The notes under the pieces: generated by a model | Told to the model about the DNA's origin: nothing | The model's database searches: none | Seen by the model: only the letters and a program-made list of their open reading frames with translations | NCBI RefSeq assembly: GCF_027409185.1 | Contig: NC_084463.1 | Span: 72,339,852-72,403,851, forward strand | DNA: 64,000 nt | DNA from: Cynocephalus volans | Taxonomy: Eukaryota; Chordata; Mammalia; Dermoptera; Cynocephalidae | Direction of reading: 5' to 3' | Shown here: in pieces, positions 20,696 to 32,399 of the stretch | Layout of the letters: the number at the start of each line of letters is the position of its first letter | Position numbering within the stretch: position 1 is the first letter of the stretch | Made by a program: the position numbers and the translations under genes

Positions 20696-21340
20696 TTAAA
20701 TGGATAGCTTATTTAAATAGAAAACATATGAAAGTAGATACAATCTGTAGTTTGTATACTATTCTTTGTGTGTTAGTTTTAATATCCTGGAACTTCAGTA
20801 TTTTACTAATTAAGGTTCTCTGGGTTGCAGAAAATGACCTGTGCCATCTTCAACAAACCCTGTGGAAGGATCTGGGTTTCCCTTGGAGCAAGCAGAAAGC
20901 AGGAACAGAAGGCTGCATCAACAAGCCTCAGCTCCAGTAAGCCCCACTCTGCATCTGTAGTTCAAAATTCTAGATTCTTTAAAAAAATGGCCTGATAGGC
21001 CAGGATCAGGGTTCATCCCTGGACCAATCACTAATGGTCTCTGGGCAGTCCTGTAGGACTCACCCAGCTGTTGGCAGTTCCTAGATGAGGAGGAGTGATT
21101 TTGAGCAAGGCATACAACCCAAGAGACACCTGTGGCATTCACTAATTTTCCTAACATTCCTTCTCATGGTACAGATGAATGTTGTTTCTCAATTCCAACA
21201 CCTAATTTTCCCCAAATTTAATCCTCAGGATTAACTCAATTAATAGAATTTAATGCCTATGATATGTGAATGAAACTACATATAAACAAGTATAAGAAGG
21301 CAGAAAAGGTATTCCTTTTTGTAAGAAATGTGAAGGTAAA
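20696..21340. repeat. possible LTR/other old repeat, unresolved
   Basis: The sequences aattaaggttctctgggttgcagaaaatgacc and ccaggatcagggttcatccctggaccaatcac resemble a common old interspersed repeat, but I cannot name it or set ends. No gene is supported. Confidence 0.3.
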
Positions 21341-21774
21341 TGGTCAGGCTCCCTCTGGGGTTCAGAATCATGCTGAGCATTTGATGTAAATATAACTGTG
21401 CACGTGCACCCAGGTGTTCCTTGGCTATTGTCTGATGTAGATGTGTGTAGGCACCCAGGTTATCAGACTTAATATAAAGGACAGCTCTGATCCATAGTGC
21501 CGGGGGCCACTACTGCTGCTGGAGGCTGTTGCTGCCAGGGCCCCTGGGGATGCCCCCAGGAGGCCAACCACTGCTGCTGCTGTGGAAACTGAGGACTGAG
21601 CTAGTGTCAGGATGAAGCATGTCAACTCTGCCAACAGCTCCCAGGATCTTTTGCCAATTACCTAGTTTGCAACCTGTATGTGAGGGGTCTGGTGACCCAG
21701 CCTGCCTGGCACGTGATGGGTCTGGTGACCCAGCCTGCACAACAGGTTTGAAGGGTCTGAGCCCTAGCCCAACA
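21341..21774 (+). mobile_element. putative solo LTR, copy 2 of a two-copy family
   Basis: Homologous to 4230-4684. It starts tggtcaggctccctc, has the TATA-like acttaatataaagga near 21470, and ends gccctagcccaaca. Relative to copy 1 it has lost part of the central GC-rich segment and has duplicated about 40 bp near its 3' end, so that gggtctggtgacccagcctgc occurs twice (about 21685 and 21719). No internal retroviral sequence adjoins it. Confidence 0.55.
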
Positions 21775-21933
21775 CCCTTTTCATACTATAACTTCCCAAA
21801 AGAGTTTTGTGATTTGTACGTAGTTTCATACTGACTTCTCAGGAAAAAAAAAAAAAATCCATATTCCTGATATGACAGACTGTGACAGCACTTTATATCC
21901 AGATTTTTAAATTATTACCATAATACTATGTAG

Positions 21934-22345
21934 TGCATTGAATAGTATTCCCTAAAAAACTCATGGAATCTCAGGATGTGACCTTATTTGGAAATAGGGT
22001 TATTGCAGATGTAAGTAAGATAAGGATTGAGATGAGGTCAGACTGGATTAGGGTGGACCCTAAATCCAAGGAGAAGGTTGCTATAGAGACAGAAGGACAC
22101 ACAGAGAAAAGAGACTAGAGTGGTGGGCCTACAAGCACAGGGAGGCAAAAAGTAGCCAGAAACCCCCCAAAGCTAAGAGAGAAGCATGGGATGTTTCTCC
22201 CTCAGAGCCTCCAGCAAGGAAACAACCCTGTTGACACATTGTTTTTTGGACTTCTGGCCTCCTCAACTGTGAGAAGATACATTTCTATTATTTAAACCAC
22301 CCAGTTTATAGTAATTTGTTATGGCAGCCTTCGGAAACCAATACT
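21934..22345 (+). mobile_element. MaLR LTR (MLT1D-like)
   Basis: Contains tcaggatgtgaccttatttgg, aatagggttattgcagatgt, gggtggaccctaaatccaag and a final gttatggcagccttcggaaacc. Typical MLT1 order in plus orientation; no internal retroviral genes. Confidence 0.85.
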
Positions 22346-22466
22346 CTCTACGAGATAGGTATCATTAAGTACTTTGCCCAAAGTTACACAGCAACCATGT
22401 CAGTGACTATTCATTGACTATTACCCATCCTCTCTTTTTTCCTTACCAACAGAGGAAAGTTTTCTT

Positions 22467-22641
22467 TTTTCTTTTTCTTTTTTTTTAAAGATGACCGGTA
22501 AGGGGATCTTAACCCTTGACTTGGTGTTGTCAGCACCACACTCAGCCAGTGAGCGAACCGGCCATCCCTATATGGGATCCGAACCCGGGGCCTTGGTGTT
22601 ATCAGCACCACACTCTCCCGAGTGAGCCACGGGCCGGCCCC
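22467..22641 (-). mobile_element. CYN-type SINE, dimer
   Basis: Complete dimer on the minus strand, including the tatatgggatccgaacccgg junction between the monomers. Perfect 16-bp target-site duplication agaggaaagttttctt (22451-22466 and 22642-22657). Confidence 0.95.
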
Positions 22642-22969
22642 AGAGGAAAGTTTTCTTATGGCTGTCAATATGCCCATGCCAAATACCACATTTTGTCATG
22701 ACTGAAGTTCTCACAGTCAGGGAAAAATACTCAAGGAGAGTGGAGCCAGTAGGTGAAGGGAGCGTGGTTCCCTGATGGCTGTGGAGTTACCCCATCAGGC
22801 CTGGGCCCCTTTATCACAAAAGAATAATAAAAACAAACTCTTGTTTTTTCACTGGTATCTGGGTGAAACCTAGTCCAAATTACAACAGCTACTAAGTTCC
22901 AGAATTAGAATTTGAATCCCATTCCTTCTACCACCTCACATGCCTCCCTGACCACGGATGCAGGTGGTC

Positions 22970-23480
22970 TAGGAACAAGCCCTGGTTCAGCCACTAACAT
23001 GTACAACAGCACATATTGAATACAATATGAGTCCTATGCTACTAAAGACCCTGGTACACAACAGCGAACAAAACAGACAAAAACTTCTGGGAGCTAATAT
23101 TCTAATGAGGGGCAACATAATTTTTTAAAAATATGTCAGTGTAGGATGTGTTTGTGATAAATGCAGTGAAGCAAAATAATGCAGCAAATGTGGACAGGGA
23201 GGCTAGGAAGAAGGGTTTCAGTTTTCCTTAGGGTGGTCAGGGAATCCCTCACTTCTGGACAGTGACATCTGAGCAAATACCTGAAGGAGGCAAAAGATGA
23301 AGACACGTGAGGACTGGCTGGTTAGCTCAGTTGGTTAGAGTGCAGCCTTATAACACCGAGGTCATGGGTTCAGATCCCCATACCAGCCAGCTGCCCCGCC
23401 CTCCACAGCCAAAAAAAAGACAGGTGGATGGCCAGGGGAAGAGTTTTCCCAGCAGAAGAAATAATAGCAAGTGGTATGCA
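22970..23480 (+). repeat. unclassified ancient interspersed repeat, interrupted by a SINE
   Basis: Same family as 14196-14560 and 52241-52900: tctgggagctaatattctaatg, then atgtgtttgtgataaatgc, tggtcagggaatccctc and acatctgagcaaatacctgaagg. Split by the monomeric SINE at 23312-23417. Confidence 0.5.
23312..23417 (+). mobile_element. CYN-type SINE, monomer
   Basis: gactggctggttagctcagttggttagagtg with intact A box, gggttcagatcc as B box, and a short A tail. The imperfect duplication agacacgtgagga / agacaggtgga flanks it (23301-23313, 23418-23428). Confidence 0.88.
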
Positions 23481-23929
23481 CATAATCAACCTCCATCTCC
23501 CAATCTGTAAAACAAGACAGTTGTGCAAAATGATTTCTAACATTCCTTAGAAATTTAATGAATACTGTAAGAGCATGTCACACCTTGCTTGAAAAATACC
23601 TCCCACCTGTAAGGAAGTCCCCATTCCAGTCTAGAACTTCCCTTAGAACCATGGGACGTTTGTAGGTGTTATGTAAAAGAGAAGGGAAGGGAGAGAGATT
23701 GTTCTCAGATCAAATAAGCTTTGGAAACTGGCTAGAAAAAGTTAAACAGGATTTATTTACTGCAGGACTTCTCAGATCCTTTAATAGGCCAGCATAGACA
23801 ATGACTATCTGAAAGTGAGTTGCAGCACGTATACTCTGCCAAACTTACTTGGCCATGGAAACGTTTTGTATGCAGAGCACCTGGGGAGACTCTTTCAGCA
23901 AACACACTCTGGGAATGAATACTCTACAC

Positions 23930-24259
23930 CAGAGGCTGCAAACGTTTTCTGTAAAGGACCAAATAGTAAATATTTTGGGCTCTGTGGGCCAAATGCTCTG
24001 TTGAAACTATTCAATTCTGCCATTCTAGTATGAAAGCAGCCATAGAAAATACAAACATGGACGGGCACAGCGGTGTCCTAATAAAACTTTGTTTATGGGT
24101 ACTGAAATTGGAACTTAAAATAATTTTTACATGTCATGAAATGTTATTCTTTTGATTTAAAAGAACCATTTAAAAATGTAAAAACCATTAACTCACTAAC
24201 CACACAAAAACAGGCAGTGAACTGGATTTGATTTACAGACTGTACTTTGCTGACCCGTG
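23930..24259. mobile_element. hAT-Charlie non-autonomous element
   Basis: Begins cagaggctgcaaacgttttctgtaaagg and ends in the inverted form (tactttgctgacccgtg). The inner motif gaaagcagccatagaaaatac is characteristic of this Charlie-type family. The 8-bp flanks ctctacac (23922-23929) and ctttagac (24260-24267) both look like decayed CTCTAGAC, the preferred hAT-Charlie target (nTCTAGAn). Confidence 0.8.
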
Positions 24260-24288
24260 CTTTAGACAGACGTACATTTATTTATTTA

Positions 24289-24328
24289 TTTTTTCTGGGT
24301 ACATTAAAAAATATATACCCAGAAAAAA
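24289..24328. repeat. short inverted repeat (hairpin)
   Basis: ttttttctgggta (24289-24301) pairs with tacccagaaaaaa (24316-24328) across a 14-nt AT-rich loop. It lies just right of the Charlie element, after a TTTA run. Confidence 0.7.
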
Positions 24329-24329
24329 A

Positions 24330-26356
24330 TACTAAATACTAAAGACGCTCTGCTTAAAGTCACACTGCTGGTATCCTGACCCTATCCCAAAAGTGTTTGC
24401 AAATCATGGTCCCAAAATGTATTTGAGGCAGAAGAAAAATTGTTCAGAAGGAAAATCACTGAAAAGATAGGTGTTTAGACATAGCTCCTTTACAATTATT
24501 TCTTGATAGAAAATGTAGTTTAACTTTGTGTTTATATTCTAAATTCTACTCTGGTAACAGAACCAGTGGAAATATATTTCTCTAGTATTGACTTTTATTT
24601 TCCTCTATAATTTAAAAAATATCTTATTATCATTCTTTCTCTAGAAGGCACTCAATAAATGCTTGTTGAATGAAGTATTATCCCTTCTGTCAAAACTGAA
24701 ACATTTGCATTCAGCCTGGCCTTAGGCAAAAGTGTAATGAAAGTTATTTTGAACACACTCAGCCTGCCTTTTCCTTTCTACGTGGTATGTCTACTTACTA
24801 TGATTATTATTTTTAAACCAACTTTTTCTGTTTCCCTCTACTGCCAAGATCAACACCCTTGTGCTCCCGTCTTTTCCCCTTTTTATTAAAACCTGTGCTC
24901 AGAATAAATAAAAAGCCTCACTCTCACTGTGATGTAAATGACTGTTTTACAACTTTGTTGGGTTCACTTGCATTTTAATAGAAGAATGAAGCTTTGTATG
25001 TGGTACATTAATCTTCACTGAGCCAGCAGGTGGGAAAAACATTTTTTCTAGGAACCTCAGGTAAACTTTCTCTTTGGAAGTCGCATCCCATAGGAAGTCA
25101 CTTCTTAAACCCATGTGAGTGCATGTCAACCTGGTTGTCAACCAGGTGACAACCACCCTGTCACCTGGTGGAAGGGTCACAGCTTGCCTGTGGTGGAATC
25201 AGGCATCGTCCCAAGCAGAGGCTCCAGTCATGACTGTCCTCTATCCTAGATTGGGGGCAGACTGGGGCAAATAACATTCTCCCAGAAGAGTCACAAAACA
25301 AGAACAAGGATTGTCTGCACTTTGGAATTACCAAAACACTGGGACCACTTTTGGAAAAAAACCTTGCCTGAACTGGAATGCTTAGAGGAGATACTTGAAA
25401 CCCAAGGAACTTTCTCTAATGAGATTTTGTCCCACCACATAAAGGAAAAAGCTTGAGGTGCTTGCCTAGCAACTGGCAATTCATGTGAAATATCAACTTT
25501 TACAGCGCCAATATTTATACTGCCTTACTTCTATAAGATACATAAAATACACAAATGAGTATTCAGCCTACCAACAAATGGGAGCTCTGTACACTGTCAC
25601 TGGCTTTGGATCATTGCTTGAATTGAGCAACATGATAATTTAGAATATAAATAGACTCTCAACCTCGCTGGGGAATGTAAAATTCTTATCCAAGAACAAA
25701 CAGTGTAACCCGTTTGCAAGTATAATGGAGCTCATGCGTTTCATTGCATCTCTCTTTCCCCTTTCATTCATTTGCTCTCCACTAGAGGATGTGATATCCG
25801 AAACCCTCTGCTCTTGAGCTGATGGTTTACAGGGACTGAGTGAGAGTCAGAGCTGTGAGAGAAACAAGACCTTCGTGTTCTCACATTACATTATACTTCA
25901 GCGTTTGAAGTTAGTGTAACCCTTCACTAAGTACTTGGCAAACTTTAAACTATGCATCTGTGAAGCTGCTTTTTTTTTTTTTTCTCATTACCTTTCACCT
26001 ACTTTAAAATAAACCACTCATTGTTCAAGAGGGAAAAATCAAATTTGTTTTTCCAAAGTAATCTATAATGGAGTAAAACATGGCTGGAAGGTTTGCAATT
26101 AACTAATTTACTGTGCAATAAATCTCAGAGAGGATGTACATTAATGAGGGAATCATTTTTCAACCTTCAATATTTAGGCCTCTATTTTTTTAAATTAACA
26201 AAACATAAACTCTTATTTAAATTGGAAAAGTATATGAACCGGATTTTTAAAAAAAATACTTAAACCACACAGAAACATAAAATTAAAGGGAAAAAGAAAG
26301 CCCATTTTCTTGTGTATCAGGATTTGTTTTGGTATTAGAAAAATAGAAGCAAATGT
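24330..26356. other. no recognisable gene
   Basis: Mostly unique sequence with a probable L2 tail at about 24640-24690 (aaggcactcaataaatgcttgttgaatgaa). Hairpin-forming DNA at 25127-25169 is listed separately. The block 26080-26200 (aattaactaatttactgtgcaataaatctc ...) is AT-rich and repeat-free, of the kind that is often conserved, but conservation cannot be judged here. Confidence 0.4.
25127..25169. repeat. overlapping inverted repeats
   Basis: accaggtgac (25141-25150) and gtcacctggt (25160-25169) are perfect complements with a 9-nt loop. The left arm overlaps a second pair, acctggt (25130-25136) with accaggt (25141-25147). Alternative hairpins are therefore possible in the same 43 bp. Confidence 0.7.
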
Positions 26357-26368
26357 ATGGAAATAAAA

Positions 26369-26542
26369 TGTATGGCTCACTTGGGAGAGTGCAGTGCTGA
26401 TAACACCAAGGCCACGGGTTCGGATCCCTGGATCCCTATATAGGGATGGCGGGTTGGCTCACTTGGGAGAGTGTGGTGCTGACAACAGCAAGTCAAGGGT
26501 TAAGATCCCCTTACCAGTCATCTTAAAAAAAAAAAAAAAAAA
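26369..26542 (+). mobile_element. CYN-type SINE, dimer, 5'-truncated
   Basis: Lacks the first ~10 bp (gggccggccc) and begins gtatggctcacttggg. At the monomer junction ggatccctggatcccta carries a small duplicated ggatccct. Perfect 12-bp target-site duplication atggaaataaaa (26357-26368 and 26543-26554). Confidence 0.93.
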
Positions 26543-26789
26543 ATGGAAATAAAAAGGTTGTTTGCAAATTGTATTGGATTAAACTTTTAATTTTACCTAT
26601 ATTTTTCCAGATTTTATCACTTAGAGATGACAAAAACTATTTTAAAAATCATTTAAGAAATATAAATAGGAGGCCTACTAAGTCCTAGGCATGGTGCTAG
26701 ATGCCAGAGGTGATATGAAGATGAATAACCCGAAATTAACTCTATAATATACATTTGTGTAAAATAAGGTAAAATGAAAACTTTTTACC

Positions 26790-27250
26790 TGGGCTGGCTG
26801 CTAAGGCCTTTCACTCTCCAGCCTTGCTTGGTTTCCATTGCTTTATCATGCACACCTCACCCTGGAGCCATGTGAACTTGTTTGCAATCCTCCAAACATG
26901 CCAAACTTTCTCGTCCTTTTATGCCTTTGCAAATACTGGTTTTTGGACTTGTAATTACCTCTCCCCCTTGAAACACTCCATGAAGTTCTAGTTGTCCTCC
27001 ACACATCAACTCAAATACCACCTCCTCTTTGATTACTCCCAGGTCCTCTGGTTAAGCAACAGTCAGTTACTCCTTTGTCCTTCACTCTACAGCACCCTAG
27101 ACACTTACATAAAGTGTTTCTCACAGTGCGTTGTAATTATCAATTTCTTGTTCTGTCTAGAGTGAACTCCTTGAGAGCAGGGGTGGGAACTGTCATCTTT
27201 ATATTCCCGCTGATTGTCCATTACACCCAGCACACAGTAGGCAATAGTAA
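26790..27250 (+). repeat. L2 LINE 3' region
   Basis: Runs through atgcctttgcaaatactgg, tcaactcaaataccacctcctc, gaactccttgagagcaggggtgg and cccagcacacagtaggcaatag, the standard order of an L2 3' end. Degraded frame. Confidence 0.8.
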
Positions 27251-29072
27251 AAGTGCTGTGGAAGCACTAGGGATGAGTGACTTTCTCTTTCTGGTTGCTG
27301 GGGGAAGATTTCCCAGAGGAGTCGACACTTGGCTTTGATCAGGAATTTCTCAAGAAATTCAAAGTAAAGAAAATATGATGTACAGAAGTATATGAGTCTG
27401 TGTGGAAGAAAATGAGGCTTTAAAAGTCAGTTGTGACAAGAGTGCAAGGTCCTATATGACATGTTCAAGTCTGGCAGCAATATGGTGGACACATTGGAAG
27501 GTGATGTGGCTAGATATAGGGAGAACTGTTAGGAAACTATTCTCATAATCTGGGTAAGAATGGATCACAGACTAGATTAAGATAATAGCAATGAGGCTGG
27601 GAAAAAACATTAAGATTAAAGAAATATTTAGCGAATAAAATTGAGACTTGATTTGATGTAGGGTTCTGGGATCGGCGTAGGGTAGCACTGAGTCACATGA
27701 TGAGGTTTATACTTTAGAAAGATCACTGTGTAGAGAGCAGATTGGATTAGGGGTGCAGGCAGAGGAGGTAGTCCGTTGAGAATAGTACTACCGCCAGACC
27801 AATTTCAGCTACACTGTGTGTTCAATCGACTTTGGGGGACCAGATGGTTGACTCAACTTTCACTTAGCACATTGTTTCCGTGGAAAAAGTGATCTGAATC
27901 CTAACCTGATTTTCAAACATGTTTTTGGAACATAGCCCATTTGTAGTTTGAGACTGGCTGTTCTGAGAGATGTGGCATGTGGAGCCAGGGCTTGAAGCAA
28001 CTTGAGTGTCAGTCTTAGTTAACATCACAATAAGCACAAACAAACAATGCTACATATCTGAAGAAATTACCACTTTGCTGCATCAAATTTGTACTTTTCC
28101 ATTCCTATTAAGTGATTACTACTAATTTGCTAGTTAGTAGGAACAGAGATCAACTTTCACAATGCTTTCTTTGCCTAACAATAATTCCAGAAACTATCCA
28201 TTTCCAGTAAATAATAATATAATGATGGGAAATCACAGCATTCATATTGTGAAAACAAATGGATGATATGGAAAATAAAAGTCAGGGATAAACAGGTTAA
28301 AACAGAGGTAACTACTTGAAGGAAATGCCTTCCACTGCCTTTCCGTTAAAAAAAGAATATTTGTCATCGGTGCACAAAACAATCTCAGGAGAGGGAACTA
28401 TAATTATATGCATTGTTTATAGTTAAAGCCTTCAGTGTTTTCTGGAAGATAGATCTTGGCTTAATCATATGGTAATTTATAGTTAGGGGTTTTTACATAC
28501 TGAAAAATACCCTGCCCTTCCCCAAGATCAGTCCCCACAGAACCTCTGGCCTCAAGGCTAATGCCTAGTTTAAGTCACAATATAATCCAGATGGGGTCAT
28601 GCTGGGCCTGATAAGGAAGGAAGGAAACTACTGTACTACAAAGAAGCTGCAGCTTCTAGCCAGCATGTACTGGCAGGAGCCAGGAGACTATGTTTAAAAT
28701 TAGATTAAGGAGACTGGAGCATAAGGTGGATAAGGGAGAGTTAAAATTTTGTCAGCTTGGAGCAGAATATAGGATTTAACACCCTGGAAAAGAGCTGGGG
28801 GCTGGGGGAGGGCAGGTGTTGCAGATATGATACTAGAATAACTCCTAGAAGAAGGAAAAAGTGAAAGCCCACACTAAGTGAGGTAGACATGCAGGAAAGA
28901 GGAAGAAGGAATCGAAAGGCTCAGAGAAATGGGCATGTTAGTAAGAATACATCATGTAAGGCTGAGAAAAACCCATCAGAGGACTATGTTCCATGGAGGA
29001 GCTATTTACCAATAGATATATCATTTACCAAAACAATAAGGAAGGCACTGGTGAGAGGGGCTTCGGCATCAC
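27251..29072. other. no recognisable gene
   Basis: About 1.8 kb without a clear repeat call, except that 27690-27790 (aagatcactgtgtagagagcagattgg) resembles the unclassified ancient repeat. The open frame near 28889-29122 reads into the following LTR and is not a gene. Confidence 0.45.
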
Positions 29073-29430
29073 TGCTATGGTTTGAATGTGTGGCCAACAA
29101 AATTCAGGTGTTGCCAATATGATAGTATCAAGCAGTGGGGGCTTTAACAGGTGATTAGGCCCTGAGGGTTTCTCCCTCCTGAATGAAAGGCCCTTATAAA
29201 ACAAGACTCATGCAGCATTAGTTTACCTTGCTCTTCAACTCTTCTGCCTTGTGAGGATGTAGTGTTCTGTCCCATGGGAGGACGCAGCCTCACCAGACAA
29301 CCAAAACTGCTGGTGCTTTGATCTTGGACTTCCCAGCCTCCAACACTGTGAGAAATAAATGTGTGTTCTTTACAAACTGTCCAGTCTCGAGAATTTTTTT
29401 TTGTAGCAGGATAAACAGACTAAGAGGATC
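29073..29430 (+). mobile_element. MaLR LTR (MLT1A-like)
   Basis: Starts tgctatggtttgaatgtgtgg, includes ggtgattaggccctgagg, gatcttggacttcccagcc and actgtgagaaataaatgtg, and ends aacagactaaga. Solo LTR. Confidence 0.87.
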
Positions 29431-29963
29431 ACTAATAAGTTTAGTGGTGGTTCTTCTCTCTAAGCCAGGACTGATATTAGAGATGTCATTATAGAATAGG
29501 GATCACTAGTGGCCATGGCGACTGTTAAACAAGAGGCCAAACAGAAGGGCTAGCTATTAAAAGACAGGTATATGCAACTGTTGTAATGAGTGGGAAGATC
29601 AGAGAGGCAGCCAGGAAAACCCAACTCACAGAGAGTTATGGAGATGGTTAACAGAACACAGCCTCCCCAGGGGCAAAGTAGGTGAGTAGTCAACAAGGGT
29701 AAACTCAAGTTCTACAATCCAAAGAAATCAGGGATGGATAAACAGGAGACTGATGACAGCCCAATAAAAAGTCACAATCCTTTTCCAAGTTTCTGAACTT
29801 GAGCAAGTTTTTCAACTTGCAACCCACTGACTAAAAGAAAGGGCATGTCTCCAAAAGGAAGGCTCCTGTAACACCATGAAAGATTCTCCCAGCCCAAGAG
29901 ATCAGTGGTCATGTACTCAAGTAGCTGCACACTGGCTAAAAGGGAATTACCAGATATTTCAAG
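29431..29963. other. no recognisable gene
   Basis: Unassigned sequence of average composition. No reading frame with recognisable features. Confidence 0.45.
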
Positions 29964-29974
29964 AACCATTGGGA

Positions 29975-30075
29975 CAGCTGGTTAGCTCACTCGGTTAGAG
30001 TGTGATGATGATAACACCAAGGGTTCAGATCCTCATATCAGCCAGCCACAAACAAACTTGTTTGTTTACCAAAAA
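29975..30075 (+). mobile_element. CYN-type SINE, monomer
   Basis: cagctggttagctcactcgg ... gatgataacaccaaggg, with a few bases missing between anticodon and B box. The tail holds an 18-bp near-palindrome aaacaaacttgtttgttt (30050-30067). Duplication aaccattggga / aaccactgga flanks it. Confidence 0.85.
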
Positions 30076-30085
30076 AACCACTGGA

Positions 30086-30638
30086 CACCAGGTCTAATTT
30101 GAAACTGATATCCAGAGACCTGAAGCTATATTATGGTTCCCCTTGTAAAATGAGACATATGGGGATGAAGTAATAAACGGAGTTCAACTCACAGTTGGGT
30201 CTACTGGCTCTGTGGGCCCATTTCAGTGTCCATTTTCCTAGACCCCAAATGTATCACTGGAATAGACATGCTTGGCAGAAACCCACATTGGGTCCTTGGC
30301 CTATGAAGTAAGAATGACCTTAATGGGGAAGGCCTAGTGGAAGCCCCTGAAATTGCTCTTCCCTTCCTCCCAGCGAAAAACAGTATCTCATTTGTAGATA
30401 AATGGCACCTATTAATGACACCCTCTGTGGCAGATTGAGATGAGTGCTATGCAGAATAAATCATGGAAGGGGGACAGGTAGTACTTGTAGAGAGTTGCAA
30501 TTTAAATACAGTTTTCAGGAAGGACTTCCTGAGAAGACAACATTTGAGCAAAGACTTGGAGAATGTAAGGGCTGGATGTAAAATAAAGAAATTCAAGATT
30601 GACTCCAAGGTTTTTGGTTTCAGGATCTGGAAGGAAGG
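30086..30638. other. no gene; partial ancient repeat at 30430-30600
   Basis: The part 30480-30600 (ttcaggaaggacttcctgag ... catttgagcaaagacttgg) matches the unclassified ancient repeat. The rest is unassigned. Confidence 0.4.
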
Positions 30639-31048
30639 TGCTATGGGTTGAATGTGTCCCTCAAAGATTCATGTATTAGAATATTAATCCCCACTGTGAC
30701 AGTGTTAAGAGGGTGGGAAATCCTATTATGGTCATTGAAAGGTGGAGCCTTAAAGAGGTGATTAGATTGTGAGGACTGTGCCCTTGTGAGTGGATTGATT
30801 CATTCATGGAATAAAGGGCATGGTTCTAATGGCTTTAATAGAAGAGCAAGGGAGGAGGTTAGCTCTCTCTTACTCAGCCTTTTCGCCATGTCTGCGATGC
30901 TACAGAGAGTTACCACTCACCAAGAGCAAGGTGTGTTCCCTGGACTTTGGACTTCCCAGTCTCCAAAGCAGTAAGAAATAAATTTTATTTCTTTATAAAT
31001 TACCCAGTTTCAGGTATTTTGTTATAAGCAACAGAAATGGACTAATAG
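30639..31048 (+). mobile_element. MaLR LTR (MLT1/MST-like)
   Basis: tgctatgggttgaatgtgtccc at the start, ctttggacttcccagtctcc and aattacccagtttcaggtat near the end, finishing at ggactaataga. Plus orientation, no internal genes. Confidence 0.85.
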
Positions 31049-31118
31049 AGATGGCATTGCCACTTACTGAGATGTAGAGGAGAGAAGACAGGGCTTTGGA
31101 GAGTAGCTAGATAAACAA

Positions 31119-31181
31119 GGGGTCTTCAAAAAGTTTGTGGAAATATTCATATTACCTTTTAATTCCATTTTTCCACAAACA
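31119..31181. mobile_element. short inverted-repeat DNA element (MITE), copy B
   Basis: ggggtcttcaaaaagtttgtgg, attcatattaccttttaatt and ccatttttccacaaac align with copy A at 8746-8818. The right terminus is degraded. Confidence 0.55.
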
Positions 31182-31870
31182 AGTCTGTAGTTCGAGAGTT
31201 CTGGGCTGGAGACATAAAGTTAGATGTGAGCATATACTAGTAGGTGGGGTTTAAAGTCATGAGACAGGATGACATCAAGAAGAGACTGAGTGTACAATGA
31301 GACAAGAGGACTGAGTGCTGAGCCTGGGAACAGGAGAAATGGGACTGCAGCCAAGGGAGGAGAGAGTCCACAGAGGGCTTTTTGTAATGCCAGAAACAAT
31401 GTTTGTTTGTGATGGAAATATTCCTAAAAAGAGGGGAAATTTGATGATGCAGAAGAGAAAGGGGAGGAAGAATGGGAAAAAGGAAGTAAAGAAGAGTAAC
31501 ATCCTTGAGTGGCAGAGAGGATGGGGTCTAGCGTGCAAGTAGGATTGCTGACCTTACAAGAGTGGGCAGTTCACTTACAAGGCTGAACCTATGCGCACAA
31601 CTGTAGGCAGGGGAAAATTCTCTTCTAATTGCTTCTATTTGTTCAGTGATATAAGAAGTGTTATCAGCCAAGAGTGTAAACATGTTTAAGTTTTATCCTC
31701 TGTGGGGCAGGGAACCAATGAAGTATTTTGAGCAGGGGTATAATGTCATTAGATGTGACTCAAGGAAGTAAGACAGTTGGAACAATCCAGATGGGGGTGA
31801 TGAAGTATCTTAACAGTGGCAGTGGGATGGAAAGATGTGGTATAGAGATTTTAGGGGATGAAATTAATAG
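31182..31870. other. no recognisable gene
   Basis: Purine-rich on the plus strand around 31310-31500 (gaaaggggaggaagaatggg), which generates overlapping open frames on both strands without protein features. Segment 31680-31850 resembles the unclassified ancient repeat. Confidence 0.4.
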
Positions 31871-32140
31871 CTATGGTCAGGTTTGCTAAAGTGGCTCCCC
31901 ACACTCCATCTCCTTATTCTTATTGAATTGTCTGTACAGCATTTATCAATATCTGGCAGTATAATCTATACTTGTTTGTAGATTGACTGTGTCCCTCGCT
32001 AGAATGAAAGAGAATGTGAGTTGTGTTAGGGTAGAGACTGTGTCTTGTTTCTGTTCTGTTTCCCCACATCTAGAAAATAGTGCTTGGCACTTACTGGAGC
32101 CCTAATGAATACACATTGAAAGAATGATTAAATGTGAAGG
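31871..32140 (+). repeat. L2 LINE 3' end
   Basis: Contains ttgactgtgtccctcgctagaatg, ttagggtagagactgtgtcttg and agtgcttggcacttactgg, then gaatacacattgaaagaatg: a typical L2 tail. Confidence 0.8.
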
Positions 32141-32399
32141 AAAAGGTAGGGGTAAGAGTCTAGGATAACTTCAGATTTCTGGTTTGGGTCATTGAGAAAA
32201 TGGTGGTATGAAAACTCTTTGGCAAATTCTAGAAGCCCATTCGCCACCTGGAAATTAGAAGTAGCTGAACTTGGAGCAACCATGAGGCCCTGCAGCCTAT
32301 GTATACAGTGGTTTCCCTTTTTCTATTATATTCTCTCCCTGCAAACTTCTATTCTCTTGCTTGCCTGTAACTATAGCACTACTTAGATAACAATGATAA

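Noticed and set aside
23312..23417. Functional tRNA-Ile gene
   Set aside because: The A and B boxes look good, but the unit has an A-rich tail and target-site duplications and lacks a complete cloverleaf, so it is a SINE monomer. The same applies to the other monomers.
25023..25034. Second CTCF-like motif (ccagcaggtggg)
   Set aside because: One base off the consensus and a common chance match; not strong enough to list as a feature.
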